From Warburgia ugandensis (taxonomy: Eukaryota > Streptophyta > Magnoliopsida > Canellales > Canellaceae): DNA of 64,000 nt. Under the pieces are notes generated by a model. The model had not been told where the DNA came from, did no database searches, and was given only the letters and a program-made list of their open reading frames with translations. Made by a program: the position numbers and the translations under genes. Shown one piece after another: positions 22,895-36,900 of the stretch (position 1 is the first letter of the stretch; the number at the start of each line of letters is the position of its first letter). The stretch covers positions 45,778,057 through 45,842,056 of the forward strand of contig CP141137.1 of the NCBI GenBank assembly GCA_035236585.1. The letters run 5' to 3'.

Positions 22895-23419
22895 CACATA
22901 TTGTTTATAACATATATTTTTACTGAATTAATCAATAGAAATCAGGTAATGTCCAAAGTTCACAATTCCAAATACACAATACAAGAATTTCAATAAGAGT
23001 ATGTACTCTTACTTAGAAGTATGGTTGTTGTATCCCCCTGTTGTATCCATCCATTTCTATCTATCTGTATCTGAGAAATTGTAAACATTCAAACATTTAC
23101 AATATCTCAGCAAGTTATGCTTAGTAGGGGATTTAAGAAGCATATGGAATTTAAAACAATCTACAATTCAATAACTCTTTCACAATTCCAATATTCACAT
23201 CCATCATATTCCATATAAATTAAGTAATTCAATTTCCATGAACCATACTCTGTAAAGTAACTCTATCATGTAATTTCTCATGTGAAATCTTCTATGAATA
23301 TATTCTCCAATAATTCATAATCATATCATATATATGTAAACTATTAAAACTGTGAAAAACAGTTAATATCTTCAATAATAATACCATAATATCCACACCC
23401 AAACTATACTGGGTTCAAA

Positions 23420-23560
23420 ATCCATACCTCTCACATACGGGATCCATAATCATGCTCAATAACCATATCCCTTTCATATGGGGTCCATAATTATGTTCAA
23501 TAACCACACCCCTTATATACAGGGTCTATAATCATTCATTCCCTTTACTGGGGTAAATAA
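23420..23560. repeat. Degenerate tandem repeat, about 55-bp unit
   Basis: Three units of the form (A/G)GG(A/G)TC(C/T)ATAATCAT-CAATAACCA-ACCC lie inside the 4.8 kb insertion, for example TACGGGATCCATAATCATGC and TGGGGTCCATAATTATG. Confidence 0.65.
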
Positions 23561-24010
23561 TCATCTAGCCTTTGCTAGAAAATATCCCTTCATGGGAAAC
23601 ATTGATAAGGAGCTTATACCAGGCATCTCATTATGCTATGCATCATAGTGCAAAATACATGAAGGACTACTATGCTGTAGTCTCGATCCACACTAGCGCA
23701 CCTGGATGATTGCCAAGATACTCCACTGATACCATAGTGGAAATACATTATGTCACTACATATATGGGGAGACAAGACTTTCACAGTCGTGCCCTTCCCA
23801 TAATTGCCTCACCCAACTTTTAGCCACTCATTGGGCATGGTATTCATAACATCATCAATTTCGGAGAGGGAGCAGCCAAACCCTACAACTCTCCTATGCC
23901 TATTGAAAATAAAATCCACAGGCCTCCATGCTCGTATGAAAAATAATGATAATACTAGTAGGCTATTTGCCTGCTCATAAAAATCTATAATTACATCATC
24001 ATCCTCATAA

Positions 24011-24180
24011 TTTGGTATACATATACCAAGGATATAATTTCACATCTAAGTTTAGGGATAAACATTTAATGTAAATGATATCCATGTCCATTAATTTGGT
24101 ATTTGTATACCGAGGATATATTTTCACACTAAGTTTATAGATAAACATTTCATATAAATGGTACCCATGTACCAAGCATG
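24011..24180. repeat. Tandem duplication, 84-bp period
   Basis: TTTGGTATACATATACCAAG at 24,011 and TTTGGTATTTGTATACCGAG at 24,095 begin two units. Both continue GATATA(A/T)TTTCACA, AAGTTTA, GATAAACATTT and ATGTAAATG / TATAAATGG. This is within the 4.8 kb insertion and noncoding. Confidence 0.75.
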
Positions 24181-27100
24181 TAATTTCTTTACTTTAAGCA
24201 TATAATGTAATCCCATCACATGCTTTTCAAATAATAATCACATAATTCTAAATCACTAGACATTTTAAATAATTAAGTCCTACCAATTTATGATTATTCT
24301 ACTTGATGAGTAATTTTAATTTTATAATTTTATAACATTAAATAGGATTATGTTTATAACATAGATATTGCAATTTAAGAAAATGCATTCTTAAGGTTCC
24401 ACCTACCTTGAATGCGATAATCCCCAATACTCAAAGTAATTAATGATCTTGATAAAATCTCCAATGCTTAGAATAATCAACAATCTTGATTGACATAGAA
24501 ATATGTATATTTGTCAATTCATATATACTCATAATGAACATTTTTTATCTCTTGATCATCATAATTTTAGATGACCTTGTATTTGTCTTTCTTTGATCAT
24601 ATCTATCCTATTTAGGATTTGTCTGATCCTTTAATTTTGACCCTTGATTAAAATTTAAAGGTCTAGTTTTCTTTTTATTCCTTATTCTTGACTAATCTAT
24701 CTCTTTCAGATAGTTTTTTTTTATTATTATAATAATTGATCTAAAATTTGATGGTTGGATTAACTTTTGTTCTGTTAGATCTTAAGTTTTTTATCTAGTT
24801 TCTAATCCTAATTCTTCTTATACATCTCATTGATCTTTGATCATTTTTAAAGTTGATGATCTTAATCTTTATAGATTTTTTATCTTTTTGATACATCATC
24901 AGTTCATGGCTGTTGATCAAAATCAATAGTTTAGATATTCTAACTTCTAGTTTCCATTGATCTCGGTTTGATCTATAATCCATTTCATTTTTCAAGGTTT
25001 GATCTATTAATCTTAGATCTTCCTTTGATTATCCTTGAGCATCATGATCTTACATTTGATCTTCCTTGATTATAATCATCTTACTTAAAAAATTGTCTTG
25101 ATCATTGAATTCTAGACTTTGATTGTCAATCTATATTCTAGATCACTTAATACACCTTGATCTTGATTACTTTGTATAGTCCAAATAATATTCCTAAGCT
25201 AAATGATGCACAGTCAGTTTTAGTATGTTTCTGATTGTGCAATATATTGATTATTTTTCCTAAATCTAAATAGCTCCTCCTTATATTCAGATTTGATTAT
25301 TACTTACCAGTTAGGTTTTGCTCAAAAAGTGATTAATACAATCCTCATATTAGGAGGTGTTTAGAACTCATCTAACGTCAACAGAAGGTGTGGGAAAATC
25401 ACTTGGATTTTAAAGAACCCACTATAACCATGATGTTCAAAAGCCACTAGAGTGATAATAGATTGTATCTTTTTACAAGGGTCTTATGAGCTTGATACCC
25501 TAAGTCCCTTTTCTGCTTGATTTTAACTTTATATCCAAGAATTTGATCATGACAGTTAAGGATGTTGATGGATTCCTAGGTGGGCCAAGGATTTGGTAAT
25601 GAAATCCAGTCATTGTCTTATAAGAGTTACTGTGGGCTCCTACTATCATTAATTTCACTTTGTCATAAAGTTATAAATATACAGAAATGTAAAACTAAGT
25701 TTAAATTAATTAGATTTTGAGTCTCTGGTAATTTTCTAAGTTAATTTTCCATTATTATATATTAAGCTAAATCTAACCATTGATTAAGTCTAATAAGTTA
25801 ATCTACAAATAAATTAGAGAAAATTATACTAAAATTTAATAATTTCAATAATCACAATATATATCTAAAGTTTTTGTTTGATCTAATGGTCATATCTAAT
25901 TTTGATCTATTAGATCCAGGATTTTGATCCAAATCATGGGCTCAAATTATAATCTCTCATTTCTATAAGATCTAGACCATTGATTAATGTTATCTCATCA
26001 ACACATCCGCATTCATTCAAATGAGATGGTTTGATCATCTTTGATCTAACTAATCAAAGATATTTGCATAGTTTTTGGCTATGGATTAACATAAATAATA
26101 CTAAAATCTTGAATTTTATGAGTTCAGTAGATTCTACTTGTCAATAAAATTCCAATGGATCTTTTTTATCTCAATTTGAAGTTGTATCGAGTTCTAAATT
26201 GCATTTGTAAGTTTTTTTATAATTTCAATGGTTTAGATTTGATCTAGACCTTGAGAACTCAAAAAAAGGGAGCAGTGCGTGTCTCCATCATGGGGAAGCA
26301 GCACGTGTTGTCGTCATGGACACACAGGGATGCGCCTAGAGGGTGCATCTCCATCTACGTTCCCGTGATGCATCCAAGAGAGATAGTCTGATCTGGACTG
26401 GCTGATCACCCACCTCTAGATTGTCATCTTAGATCCTTAGAAATTTCACTATTTTTGCATATCTATGGGTTTTGGGGTGTTTTGAATCGATCCAATGGTT
26501 TAAATCATGCTTTTAGATTTTTTTTTATATTGTCTTCCACTCATAAGTCACCAGATCTGGTTCACTGGTGATTCACTAGCCAATGAACCAAATCAAACGG
26601 TGAAAAGAAATCAGTACAAGGGGAAAATGACTGTAAGCCTACCTCATTTTTCTAGAGAAATTGGCGCCGGGGAAGTGAAAACCAGTGAATGTAGCGTCTG
26701 TCTATGCTATTGGTGATTTAGTTGCCAATGGGATGCTGTAGAGAAAAATCCAAAGATGAAAGAGGGAAAGAGGGAAAGAAAAAGGAATTTAGGATTTGAG
26801 CCAGTTCTGTTGCTGGAGGGGAAGAAAACCAGGAAAAGGGTGCCGAACAAGGAAACCCTAGTCGGGTTGATTGAGCGTGGAAGGGGGGTCCATGGATGCA
26901 CCATCCTGGCACAGTCTAGATCTGATGTCTAGCACATTAGAAGACACGCTTCCAGAGAAGAGAGAGGAGAGAGAAAGAGAAAAATACAGAGGAAATAGGG
27001 AGGAGAAAGAGAAAGGGAAAAGACAGGGAGCTGGGGGAAAGGGAGTGTAATTTTTCTAAGCTTTTGTAGAAATTTTTGAGCTATTTATAAGCAATTTTTT

Positions 27101-27540
27101 TTTTTATTATCATTTAATCCACTAAAAAATATTTAATGGAAGTGAAAATTCCACTACCTCCATTATCAGCTTGGCATTAGCTCATTTATGCCTTATATCA
27201 TTGTTAACTTCACATCTTACCTAACTTTGTGGGCCCTACAAAAATATAAAATTATTATTTTGCTCTTTTAATTCTAAAAATTAAGAAAAATGCATATTTT
27301 CATTTGAACACCGATTTTAGCGTGCTTACAGTTGTTGGACTTAATTTTTTGAACACATTCCAAATATCCGTATCTCCTCTTGATTATATTTTTATAAAAA
27401 GTTGATTTTCTTGGAACTTCAATTTTCAATTCCTTTTCAAAATTTCAATTTTTATTTTCAATAATTCAAATATATTTAAAAAAATTGGTGTTATTACACT
27501 CTTCTCCTTATTTCTCTCTATTTCTTTCCCTCACTCCTCT

Positions 27541-27565
27541 CTTCTTCTTCTTCTTCTTCTTCTTC

Positions 27566-27633
<68 letters not shown>
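27541..27633. repeat. (TTC)n plus (CT)n microsatellite, downstream half of 3' LTR
   Basis: A (TTC) run at about 27,541-27,567 is followed by about 32 CT units. This is the counterpart of 16,371-16,543. A shorter CT run follows at 27,982-28,011. Confidence 0.93.
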
Positions 27634-27635
<2 letters not shown>

Positions 27636-27980
27636 GCACCGCTTTCTATTGCTCAGTCTAACTGCAAGCAAACAAGTGAACCAGGCCGGCATCACCCTTC
27701 TCCTACTCTCCTCGATGCTATCTCTCTTTCTCGTCTCCCTCTCTTCTGGGTTTTCTTCGCTGGCTAGCTCCGACAACCCAATAGAGCTGTTAGGAGGAGA
27801 ATTTGACCAACTACCCCCATCTCTTTCTTTTCTCCGTCTCCATAGCCTTTCAACATTGTAGACCCAGAACTGCAGAAAAGTCACCCGCACCTCTCCCTGA
27901 TTCTCTCCTCCCTCTCATTCCTCTCCCACACTCTCTTTGCTCCTTCATTCTCTATCTTCCTTTGTTCCTGCACCAACCTG

Positions 27981-28014
<34 letters not shown>

Positions 28015-28976
28015 CAACAGTTTCTCCACTGTAGAAGCAGGAAGCTGTCGAATCTCTTTCCTTTCACTCATTTTCAATGCTAGAAACAAAGCCCAACTTG
28101 GGTTTTACTTCAAATCCCCTATCTCTCCTTCTTTTCTCTTTTCAAACAACACGAGGAGAGCTCCCTGCATTTTCTGTGTTTCTCTCGAGTACGAGAAGAA
28201 GAAGAATAGGTATTTTTCATGAAAATTCCATTTCTACCCTTAACACAATAATTCTAATTCCCTCTTAATCCCATTTTCGTCCTTTTCCTTACATTGTCTT
28301 CATCTCTATCCCTGTTTTACCTTATCTAGGTTTCTCCTTATTCTCTGTTTAATTCCAAGAATCAGTTAATTTAATCCTAATTGATTTTAGCCTAACCAAA
28401 TCAATGGTTTAGCTTAAACCAACAGGATAATTTTAATTCTTAATCTTTCTTTCATCATATTTTAAACCAATTCATAGATCTTACTCTTAAGACAATTCCT
28501 AGTTGATTCATCATCCCTTATCTTCAATCTGAAAACCAAAAACTATATCTAAGCCATCCAAAACCCAAAATTATTCTTTAGCCTAGATTATAAAATTTTT
28601 GAGAAATCTGTTCAATCTAGCCATTAGATTCTTAATTAGAAGTATCAGTGAAAGATTGATAAAGGCTTATCGATGTTGATGATATCATATTTGAAAATTT
28701 TTGTCATAGTCAAGCTAGGAAAGTAGATTTTATTATTATTATTACAGTTAATTTTGTGTCTTTTTAAACTTGGATTTTGTATAATTTTCATTAATTGAAT
28801 AGACCTGAGTTAATAATTCAGTGATATATAATTTCTATTATTTCTTTTAAATTTTAGATAATTAAATTTTATTTAAACTTCATCTTTTTAAGTCGAGTAC
28901 TCATGGGATTGATCAGTGCTTTCATCAGCTATACTATAATAGCTCGTACACTTGTGGTAAAACAATCAACAGTTTA

Positions 28977-31900
28977 TTTCCTCATAACAAAGAAAGGTTC
29001 AACAAAACTATCCAATGTATCAAAGTTTCCACAACCATCAACAATGTCAACCGATTACAATCTCAACAACATTACTTAATCCCCATGTTATAACATACCC
29101 ATGAACATTAAATGAGGATATAGAACCAATGCCAAGTCCCAATCCTCAATCTGTCTAGATTTGTGCATACTTTGAGGGACAGAACGACTTGGCTCAACCA
29201 AGAGGGGGGAGGGAGGGATGAGCTTTTGGGAAAAGCTCAATGTGAGTTCTTGAAAGGTTGGTTGACAACCGAGAATCCATCTACAAGATTTAAGCAAGAG
29301 TATATATATAAACTTACACAAGTAAGATACAATGATCATTAATCCTTCAAGGTCACAATCATTCTATATATTACATCATAGTTCACATTTCAATTACATC
29401 TCATGGAAATGCAATGCGTCATGATATTGATGTGAAACGCAACATAACCTTGTCCAAGTGTAATACATTATGTTCATATACTAGCGCCATGGTAATCTAC
29501 ACAATGAAATGCCACCATCATCATCACCACCCATCCCCCAGTCTCCTTGCCACAACACATCTTCATTTCAAATGGCTATCCAATGTGTCGACATCATCCG
29601 AGTACTCAAGCATTCTATCTCGTGTGGCTTGGGAATATCATTTGAGCCTCAATAGGCCTTATAAATGTCATATAGCATGTCCAATACCTAGTAAGGCTAT
29701 CCGGGTCTCCGAGATCTTCCGAGATATCCAACTTGTCACAACTCAGTGGCTCCTTTCAATATACAGCTGAGCCTATACGAGCCTCGAGGGATCCGCCGAG
29801 CTATCCACTGGGTTGAAATGCAAGGATCATCCTCACTTGGTATATGAATATATAATTTCATATCCATGAGACGTTCACACCTGCCACACACCACCATCAT
29901 CACGCCATCACCCGTATCATAACTTGATTGCTCATACCATCCACGAGACTAACATAGTTGCAACATCCACCAACATCCTGCCATAAATGCAACATCAGAT
30001 CATGCCAATACACATATTCGTGGATATATTTATCAACACAAGAAATCCCAACAAAATAATGCATATCGCGTCCACTTTCCGATTCATCACATTTCTGACA
30101 AATGTAAATATTCACATCTAATAGTAATTTAATTTATTGCCAAAAATATTCTTTGGAACTGCTCCACTTCACTGGCCGATAGGGCCCCGGACACACGAAT
30201 CACAAGCTATCATAAGTTTAATGCCATAATTTCAATTACTGCTGGCCAGTAAAATCATAAAAATGTAAATTTTCATGACAGAGCTGTACCCAACAAAACT
30301 ACTTACAAGTAGAACACTAATTGCCCACTAGCAGAAAATTTATCAGACGGCTGTAAGCATATATGATAGATATTGTTTTTTCGAGGTCATTCTTCACAAG
30401 CCCGCAAGATGGCAGTCTGATTTTGTACACCGCTAATATAAATGCAGAGCACAGCGACTAAGCAAACTTCACAATTTAGTAACAGAATTACGTACAAATG
30501 ATTTCAAGACAATTGCCGAAAACTAGTTTAGCATAATAATCCGAACACATGCTAAGCGAAAGAGTTGTACTCATGCCAAAATTTGTCTCACATGGAGGCT
30601 CTCAATTGCGTAGCTTCAGACTCTCCGAAGGTGGATTCAGACTTAATAACAAATCCCACAAGCGGGTGACACTAGCAAAAGTCGAACAGGGGTAAACAAG
30701 CACTCCGAAACCGAATGCACGCATGGTATGAAATCATCCCAAAAGCAAGTACTTAGAGGGACTTTTCTTTCCAAGCTTTAATATCGAACCCTACGAGTAT
30801 ATTCAAGTCGAACTGAAGTTTTCAAAGAGACCCCAAAGGATAAAATGTCAAACATATCAGGGAGACAGACACAGAAACAAAAACCGAACCAACATAGCCC
30901 CAATTTACAAATAAAAAATCATGCATTTCATGGGCTAGTTTTCATGCTACGAACCCAAGTTATCAAGGCCTTCAAATTAAGCCAAAACTAGAAGACAAAG
31001 CAGTACAGCCACATGATAATCTAGGGAACACCATCCCTCAAAACTCAAGGCACCACGAGAAAGTTTCCTTGCGGAAATCAGAGTGCTGCTCCAAGTGAAG
31101 TTCAGGGTAGCAGTTTCAGGCTTTATGGCTAAAAGTCAGGGAGCAGGTCCAACTATGATAGAGACAGCATTTCTGCCCAAACTACGTAAAACTTACCATC
31201 AGCCCTTGCCCATCCACTTCTAAGTTTATTCAAGGTGGAAAACTTTCAGTGGCATTCAGCAGTTGCAAAAACGCAAAGGGCCTCGTAAGTTTTCCAAGCA
31301 CAAGAAGGCTGACCCAAAGTCTTGGTCCCAAAGCCAGTGCAAGAGACATCCAAGAATTAAATAGGGCAAACAGATCGATCTAACCTTAGGTTTCAGCTTC
31401 CTTCTCCTTGACCATCTTAATTAGAATCAGTTTGTTGGAAGAAGGGAAGGAAGAAAAATATGCTGGCTTCATTTCATGAAATTGGATGTTTTGACTTCTT
31501 TGTATGACCCACAGATGATAGCACCAGTTCCCAGACATGAGTCATGAGAACAATAAACACATACAAACACGCACAACATGACACTAAGTCTTGTAGATCT
31601 CGTCTTACCCATTAACAGACCACATAACCAGAAAAAACTAAGCGGTGTCCAAAATTCAGCCCAAGTCAGGAAAGTTGATCTTCCAGCTTGAAGTTCAACT
31701 TGGCCAAGTCATTGAATGATTCTCCAGCTATAATAAATTTGAGACTTAAAAGCTGCACTCAAACCTGTATAGACCAAGGTGATTCGGCTCATTTTAAGTC
31801 TTTCATCATGTTTCTTGAAATTTAGATTACCCTATCCACTTTGCAACAAGATGAGCCTCCAGCTTTGCTCATTTTAGTGCGCATGCATAATCTGTTGTAT

Positions 31901-33161
31901 TGTTATTATGTATGAATGGTAGTAGTGTTTGAGAACCTGGCAAATAACTCCTATTAGTAAAGAGACTCCCTGCGATTTTCCAAAACCTTTCTGATGTATG
32001 GCAGGTCATAAGAAAGGCTGCTTTATCCAAAATTGTCCCAGACTGCGCATTGGCTGATCCCAATTGCCAAGGATAAGAGAAGAAGAATAGGAAGGCTCTC
32101 AAACATTTCTGTCCTGTTGAATGAGTATTTTGCATCAAAATGGTTAAGTCTTCCCAAGGTATTCCATTTCGAAAACAAAGTTTTCGTTAGGTATAACATT
32201 AACCCATAAAGAACAAAAAGCCCAAGCCGACAGCGAATTTGTCAACATATGGATGAGGAAATTGAAACACTCCAGGAATTTATAAAAAGAGCACATGTAC
32301 AATAATTGAAACAAATGGGGTATAACGTCAAGAACCTGTCAAATCTAAGCAACAAATGGTATAAGGACAGACACGTGGCCCAAAGGTTTAGGTTAGTCAA
32401 GAGGAACGCATACTAGCTGATTTGACCTTTAGTTCAGTTATTGAAAAGGCTAATTAGGTGAATTAAGCTTTCTTGATGACGAACTGAGGATATGGAGTCA
32501 TTATTGAAATGACTGTAATCAGGCTTATGCATTTGAGTAATTTTCTGCTAGATAAGAATGCGGTTCACTTCTAGTACAGTAAGAACCCTTCATCAACTTA
32601 GATGGTCTGGGAATATATCATAGTATTTAAGAAAGCACTTTCTCCTGCACTAAGAACCCTTCATCAGTAATTCTGGATTATTTGGGCAAATAACATAGTA
32701 TTAAGGAAGCACCAAGAACATAACTTCTTCCCAAGAACTGGTGTCATGTTTACTGTATGTCATTATGTCAAAAATGGCAAAAGCCTCCTATGTTTGGCAG
32801 AAGTTACATTAAACAAAATGGGCTACGCTGGCCATTTTTAGAGAGGAACTCTTTTTTGTAAGATTCCGAATGCCCAAATCATTTCTATAGTGCATGCCGG
32901 AAAATGTCTTTGAAGTATTCTAAGAGGTTTTTTATTTTGTATATCATAGATTCTGTCTTATATTTTTGTACATATATAGTCAATTTTTCATCATACTCTG
33001 GAGTCAGAAATACTCGAGATTTTTGTGCCTCGATTCTTTATTCGGAATAAGATTGTATAGACCACTTACAATGCTTTTTTTACTTAGTAGTGCTAGCACA
33101 AATGTCGGGGATTCTGCTTCTTTCCACATCTTGAATATTTGTTTGAATTTCAAGATGGGTG
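28977..33161. other. Unassigned DNA, no gene supported
   Basis: No LTR pair, TIR or convincing exon chain was recognised. 29,340-30,120 has the look of retroelement LTR sequence (repeated CATCATCACC stretches, mixed GC content) but lacks defined ends. 30,130-33,160 is more even in composition and may be old unique intergenic sequence. The 89-codon minus-strand frame at 31,869-32,138 has no recognisable domain. A short tandem duplication occurs at 32,578-32,722. Confidence 0.5.
32578..32722. repeat. Tandem duplication, about 72-bp period
   Basis: AGTAAGAACCCTTCATCA (32,578) and ACTAAGAACCCTTCATCAGT (32,650) begin two units. Both continue through ATCATAGTATTTAAG(A)AAGCAC / AACATAGTATTAAGGAAGCAC. 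Confidence 0.7.
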
Positions 33162-33175
33162 ATGAGAACTAATCT

Positions 33176-33359
33176 GAAGGGGAGCCTTGGCGCAACGGTA
33201 AAAGTTGTCATCATGTGACCTTGAGGTCACGGGTTCAAGGCATAGAATCAGCCTCTTGCAAAATGCAAGGTAAGGCTGCCTACTATAAGCCCTTGTGGTC
33301 CGCCCCTTCCCTGCACTCTGCATAGGCGGGGACTTCGTGCACTGGGGCTGCCCTTTTTT
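33176..33359 (+). mobile_element. Au-like SINE, full length, with TSD and Pol III boxes
   Basis: This is the best-preserved copy in the window. An A box, TGGCGCAACGG, lies at 33,188-33,198 and a B box, GGTTCAAGGCA, at 33,232-33,242. These are followed by the SINE body (CTTGCAAAATGCAAGGTAAG, GTGGTCCGCCCCTTCCCTG) and the end GTGCACTGGGGCTGCCC plus a T tail. The 14-bp TSD ATGAGAACTAATCT at 33,162-33,175 and 33,360-33,373 is perfect. Au SINE identity is from knowledge of the family; the TSD and boxes are seen directly. Confidence 0.92.
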
Positions 33360-33917
33360 ATGAGAACTAATCTATGATGTTTATTTTTATTCAATAAAGT
33401 TTTGAACCACTTCACTACCCTGATTATTATGTACATTAATCTCCCTTTTTTATGCTTGAACATGTGTCTCTCCCACCATTATAGTGATCCACAGTACTAT
33501 AAAGTCAGAAAATTGTGAGTTTTGTTATAGCCAATAAGCTTTCAGTTTCTTAATTAGGCTTGTGCTAGCAATCAAAATTAGTTAAACAAGGTTTTTCCCT
33601 TCATTACAAAGCATGATTGTCTATTCAATGATTTGTAATCCTGTCTTTAGTCAATCACAAAATTTTCCTTTTCTAGATCTATTGCATATATCTGTTTCAT
33701 ACATTGATATTGCTTTTCAAAACTCCCTCAGCTTCAGAATGTAAGCAAATCAAGAGTTCTGTCATTAATTGATGTACAAAATTATTAGTAGACTATGTGT
33801 GCATTATTTCTGTTTGAAATAATAAGTATACATCTTGATCGACTGCTAGTTGTGTATTTCCACTGTAAATGTGACTAATGAATGAAAACAACTTCAAAAT
33901 TCTTGGCGGATGTTCTA

Positions 33918-36900
33918 TGACACCCAGGTTTTACACAACATATAAATTCCAGTTTTTAAAAAGTTGGGATTCATGGTTAAAATTTTCAATTTTAAAATCA
34001 ACTGAAAATAGCAACTTTGAATAAAGAGCATTCGTTTCAAAACCCCGGAAGTCATATGACCCACAAATATGGATTTAACAGAAATGATATTCTCATTTCT
34101 ACCAAAAATCTGACATTCTCCTTCGTATTTTGGACTAAAGCTTTTAACATATGCGATGCAGTAACACTTAATAAATACAATAAACCTAAATACAAAATCT
34201 AGAGACTCAATCTCCGTATCCGTCCATCTAGATCATACACATTTTTTACAAAACCATATACCTTAATAATAAAGTAAAAAAGAAGAAGAAGAAACAACGA
34301 TGTTACCCAAGGACTATCCATATACAACCATCACATCCAACCAGATGATATCCATGCATCCATGTCACAAAAGTGTAAACCATGTACATATATAATCCAT
34401 AAATAATATCCAAGGTAAGGTTTTGAACAAACTATATACATCGTTGAAATCTCCTTTATTCACAACTGAAGGCTGCCAACGCCCTCGCTTGCTGTCTCTT
34501 TGTATCTGTTGCAATGGCTCAACAAGCTATGCTTGTGTAGGTGACAACAATAATAATGGTAATTTATAAATATTTAACACAATATGGAACAATCATGTAT
34601 CAAATCTTAAGGCATGTAATAAATATCTTTCTCATGAAAATAGTTCTAGCATGATATCAAATATGAGAATAAATAGTAATGGAGTATAATATAATTAGCA
34701 TAAAAAATCAACTAAATCAGTGGCAATAGCCAAGGCATTAAAGCTCATCATCATACTAAAAACAATGTAATGCATCCAAGTCGGGTTTCTAAAGTATGTT
34801 GAGTAAACAAAGCCTCTCAAGCTTGTCAAAATACCAATATCAAATAAATGTAACTCAAGCCAACTGTGTGTCTAAAAATATACCAAATTAACTAAGATTC
34901 TAAGGCTCATAAATACACCAAAACCATGTTAATATAGAGCATCAAAAGCTCAAAAAATATATCAGTAAAGGCACCCTCGCACAAAAGTCCCATGAGTGTC
35001 CAATATACTTGAATCTCTGGTCATGAGTACTCATTCCACTCCTCCACACATCGTCATGCCATGGGTATAAAGGGAATATCCATCCTTGCATGCTCACTAT
35101 GCAATATAATACAATTAATCATCAAGAAATACATGGACCGCCATGATGCAATAGTAACCAACTCCAAGGTCTATCAATTGTTGCTCCCCATCGATGCCAA
35201 AAAGGGAGACTGAAACATCCGTCGTGCATGGGGAGATCTATAATGACCCAAATTGTTAAGTCCTATTAATCAAATAAGAGTAACCCTCTTTCGACTAGAA
35301 CCAATCATAGTATTGTAACCAACCAAAATTTTAAGTTTTATTTATTTGGAAAATAATTGGATTGGATAAGAGGATACATATTTTATTAATTTAAAATTTT
35401 TGAAGTGAGATTTTGTTAGAAAAATCCTTATAATTAGATTCTACTCAAAAAAATGGAATCCAATGACACAAAGAACACTAAAAACGGAGTTCGGTTGAAA
35501 AAGTTATGAGCATTTGAAGATGAAGAACACTTTGGTAATTAAAAGATTAAAAAATAAAGAGGAGAAAAGATTTAAAAATGCTTTTGATAACGACAACCCT
35601 TTCCATCTCTGTGTCACCATCCGTGTCTACACCGGAGAAGATGATAGGCGCCGCCCCACCTCTGATCACCATTTGCAACGTCAGGAAAAAATTTCAGTGC
35701 CGCTCCCGCTGCGGGGATGGCGCACCACCACCTATAATAACCCTCTTTCCCCCATTTTTCTCCATCACACTCTCCCCCTCTCCCTCTTCTTTTTGTCTCC
35801 CTTTGGCAACCCAAATTTTCCATCGACACCAGCAATTTAGTGATTCCGGCAAGCACAGTCAAATTTGCATCACCAAAAATGCCCCACAAAACCCCCCCTT
35901 GGACTAACAGGTAAGATCTCTCCTCTTTCTCTTCATCCCTCTCTCTTCTCCGACATGTTTCCCTCAGATCCAAGTCAGATCAGATCTCACTAGCTAGCAG
36001 ATTGCCAGTAAAATAGATTTGGTGGATCTGAGGGAGAACCTACTCATGGACAGCTTAGATGAGAGATTTGAGCTGTCCAATGAGTTCATGAGACCCCAAA
36101 ACCTCTAAATAGGTAAAAATAGTAAATTTTTGGATAATTTAGGACATTAATCGACACAAGAATGGTCGAACTATCTCATTTTGATCGACTAATAGGGCAA
36201 TCAGGACGCCTCTTCATGATGCACAATGAAGAAGCATCAGCTTGGCATATCCCTGTGCATGTGGGCATGGTCGCAATTCGATTGGGACACACCTACATCT
36301 TGGGAACTGAGACGCACCCTCTTTTTCCATCCAAAATTTTAATTTGGACCGTTAAACTAATATGAAACACAAAATCTCTAATTATGAGGGCTATACATGT
36401 TCGATTTACAATTAGAAAAGCCCGTTGGATACATCTTGATGAAACATACCCAATTATATAATAAAATTTAGGATCAAAGAGCTATTTAAATTGCTCATGT
36501 CCTAGAAACCAATAGAATCTCATAGATCTATAAGATCAAAGATGATCAGACCTCATGAAATGATCCACTGTGTGATTTAGCAGATTACTATATCTAAATC
36601 AACTCTAAATTAAGGGCATCAACCTTTGAATCATAGATCCGACCATTCAAATTAAATGCGATCCCAATCTAAGAACTACAGCAGGTGATCTATGAGATCT
36701 AACTGTTTATTTGCAAGATTTTGATGACATAAATGTTACTAAGGGCAATTTAACCATTAAATATTAGATCTTTAACTAAGATCGAGTTTGAAAATACACT
36801 AATTAATGATTTGTAACCTAAAAGGATGGATCTAACCATTGAATTGCAATGGATCTCAATTTAACAGACTTGACACCCTAATTACCTACAAGGAGGTGTG

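Larger units (their letters stand above)
22706..27498. mobile_element. 4.8 kb TG...CA insertion, probable long solo LTR or noncoding LTR element
   Basis: It starts TGGGACAACCCAGG and ends GGTGTTATTACA. A perfect 5-bp TSD, CTCTT, flanks it at 22,701-22,705 and 27,499-27,503; the uninterrupted 5' LTR copy has a single CTCTT at that point. TG...CA ends with a 5-bp TSD indicate an LTR-retrotransposon integration. I could not find direct LTRs at the two ends or any Gag or Pol, so a very long solo LTR or a large noncoding derivative is likely. The start resembles 33,918 (TGACACCCAGGTTTT), and both share a CTCA(G/A)CAAG(T/C)TATGCTT block, so two related copies are in the window. Confidence 0.7.
22144..28971 (+). 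repeat. 3' LTR of the Athila-like element, split by an insertion
   Basis: The upstream half is 22,144-22,705 and the downstream half 27,499-28,971. Joining them reproduces the 5' LTR order. Just upstream, GGGACTAGCAAAATGCTGG and GAGTGGTG (22,116-22,143) resemble the sequence before the 3' LTR in Athila elements and an eroded polypurine tract. A TATA box (22,533-22,540) and a CT tract (22,588-22,668) are retained. Confidence 0.78.

Noticed and set aside
31869-32138. Minus-strand 89-codon ORF
   Set aside because: No domain, no homologous-looking motif and no promoter or splice context; consistent with chance.
33176-33250. Possible tRNA gene
   Set aside because: A and B boxes are present, but the sequence continues into the SINE body, lacks a tRNA cloverleaf 3' half and is bounded by a TSD, so it is a tRNA-derived SINE head.
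35514-35973. Overlapping 105-120-codon ORFs on both strands
   Set aside because: They arise from a GC-richer low-complexity stretch inside a probable LTR, with no domain, no codon pattern and frames open on both strands.
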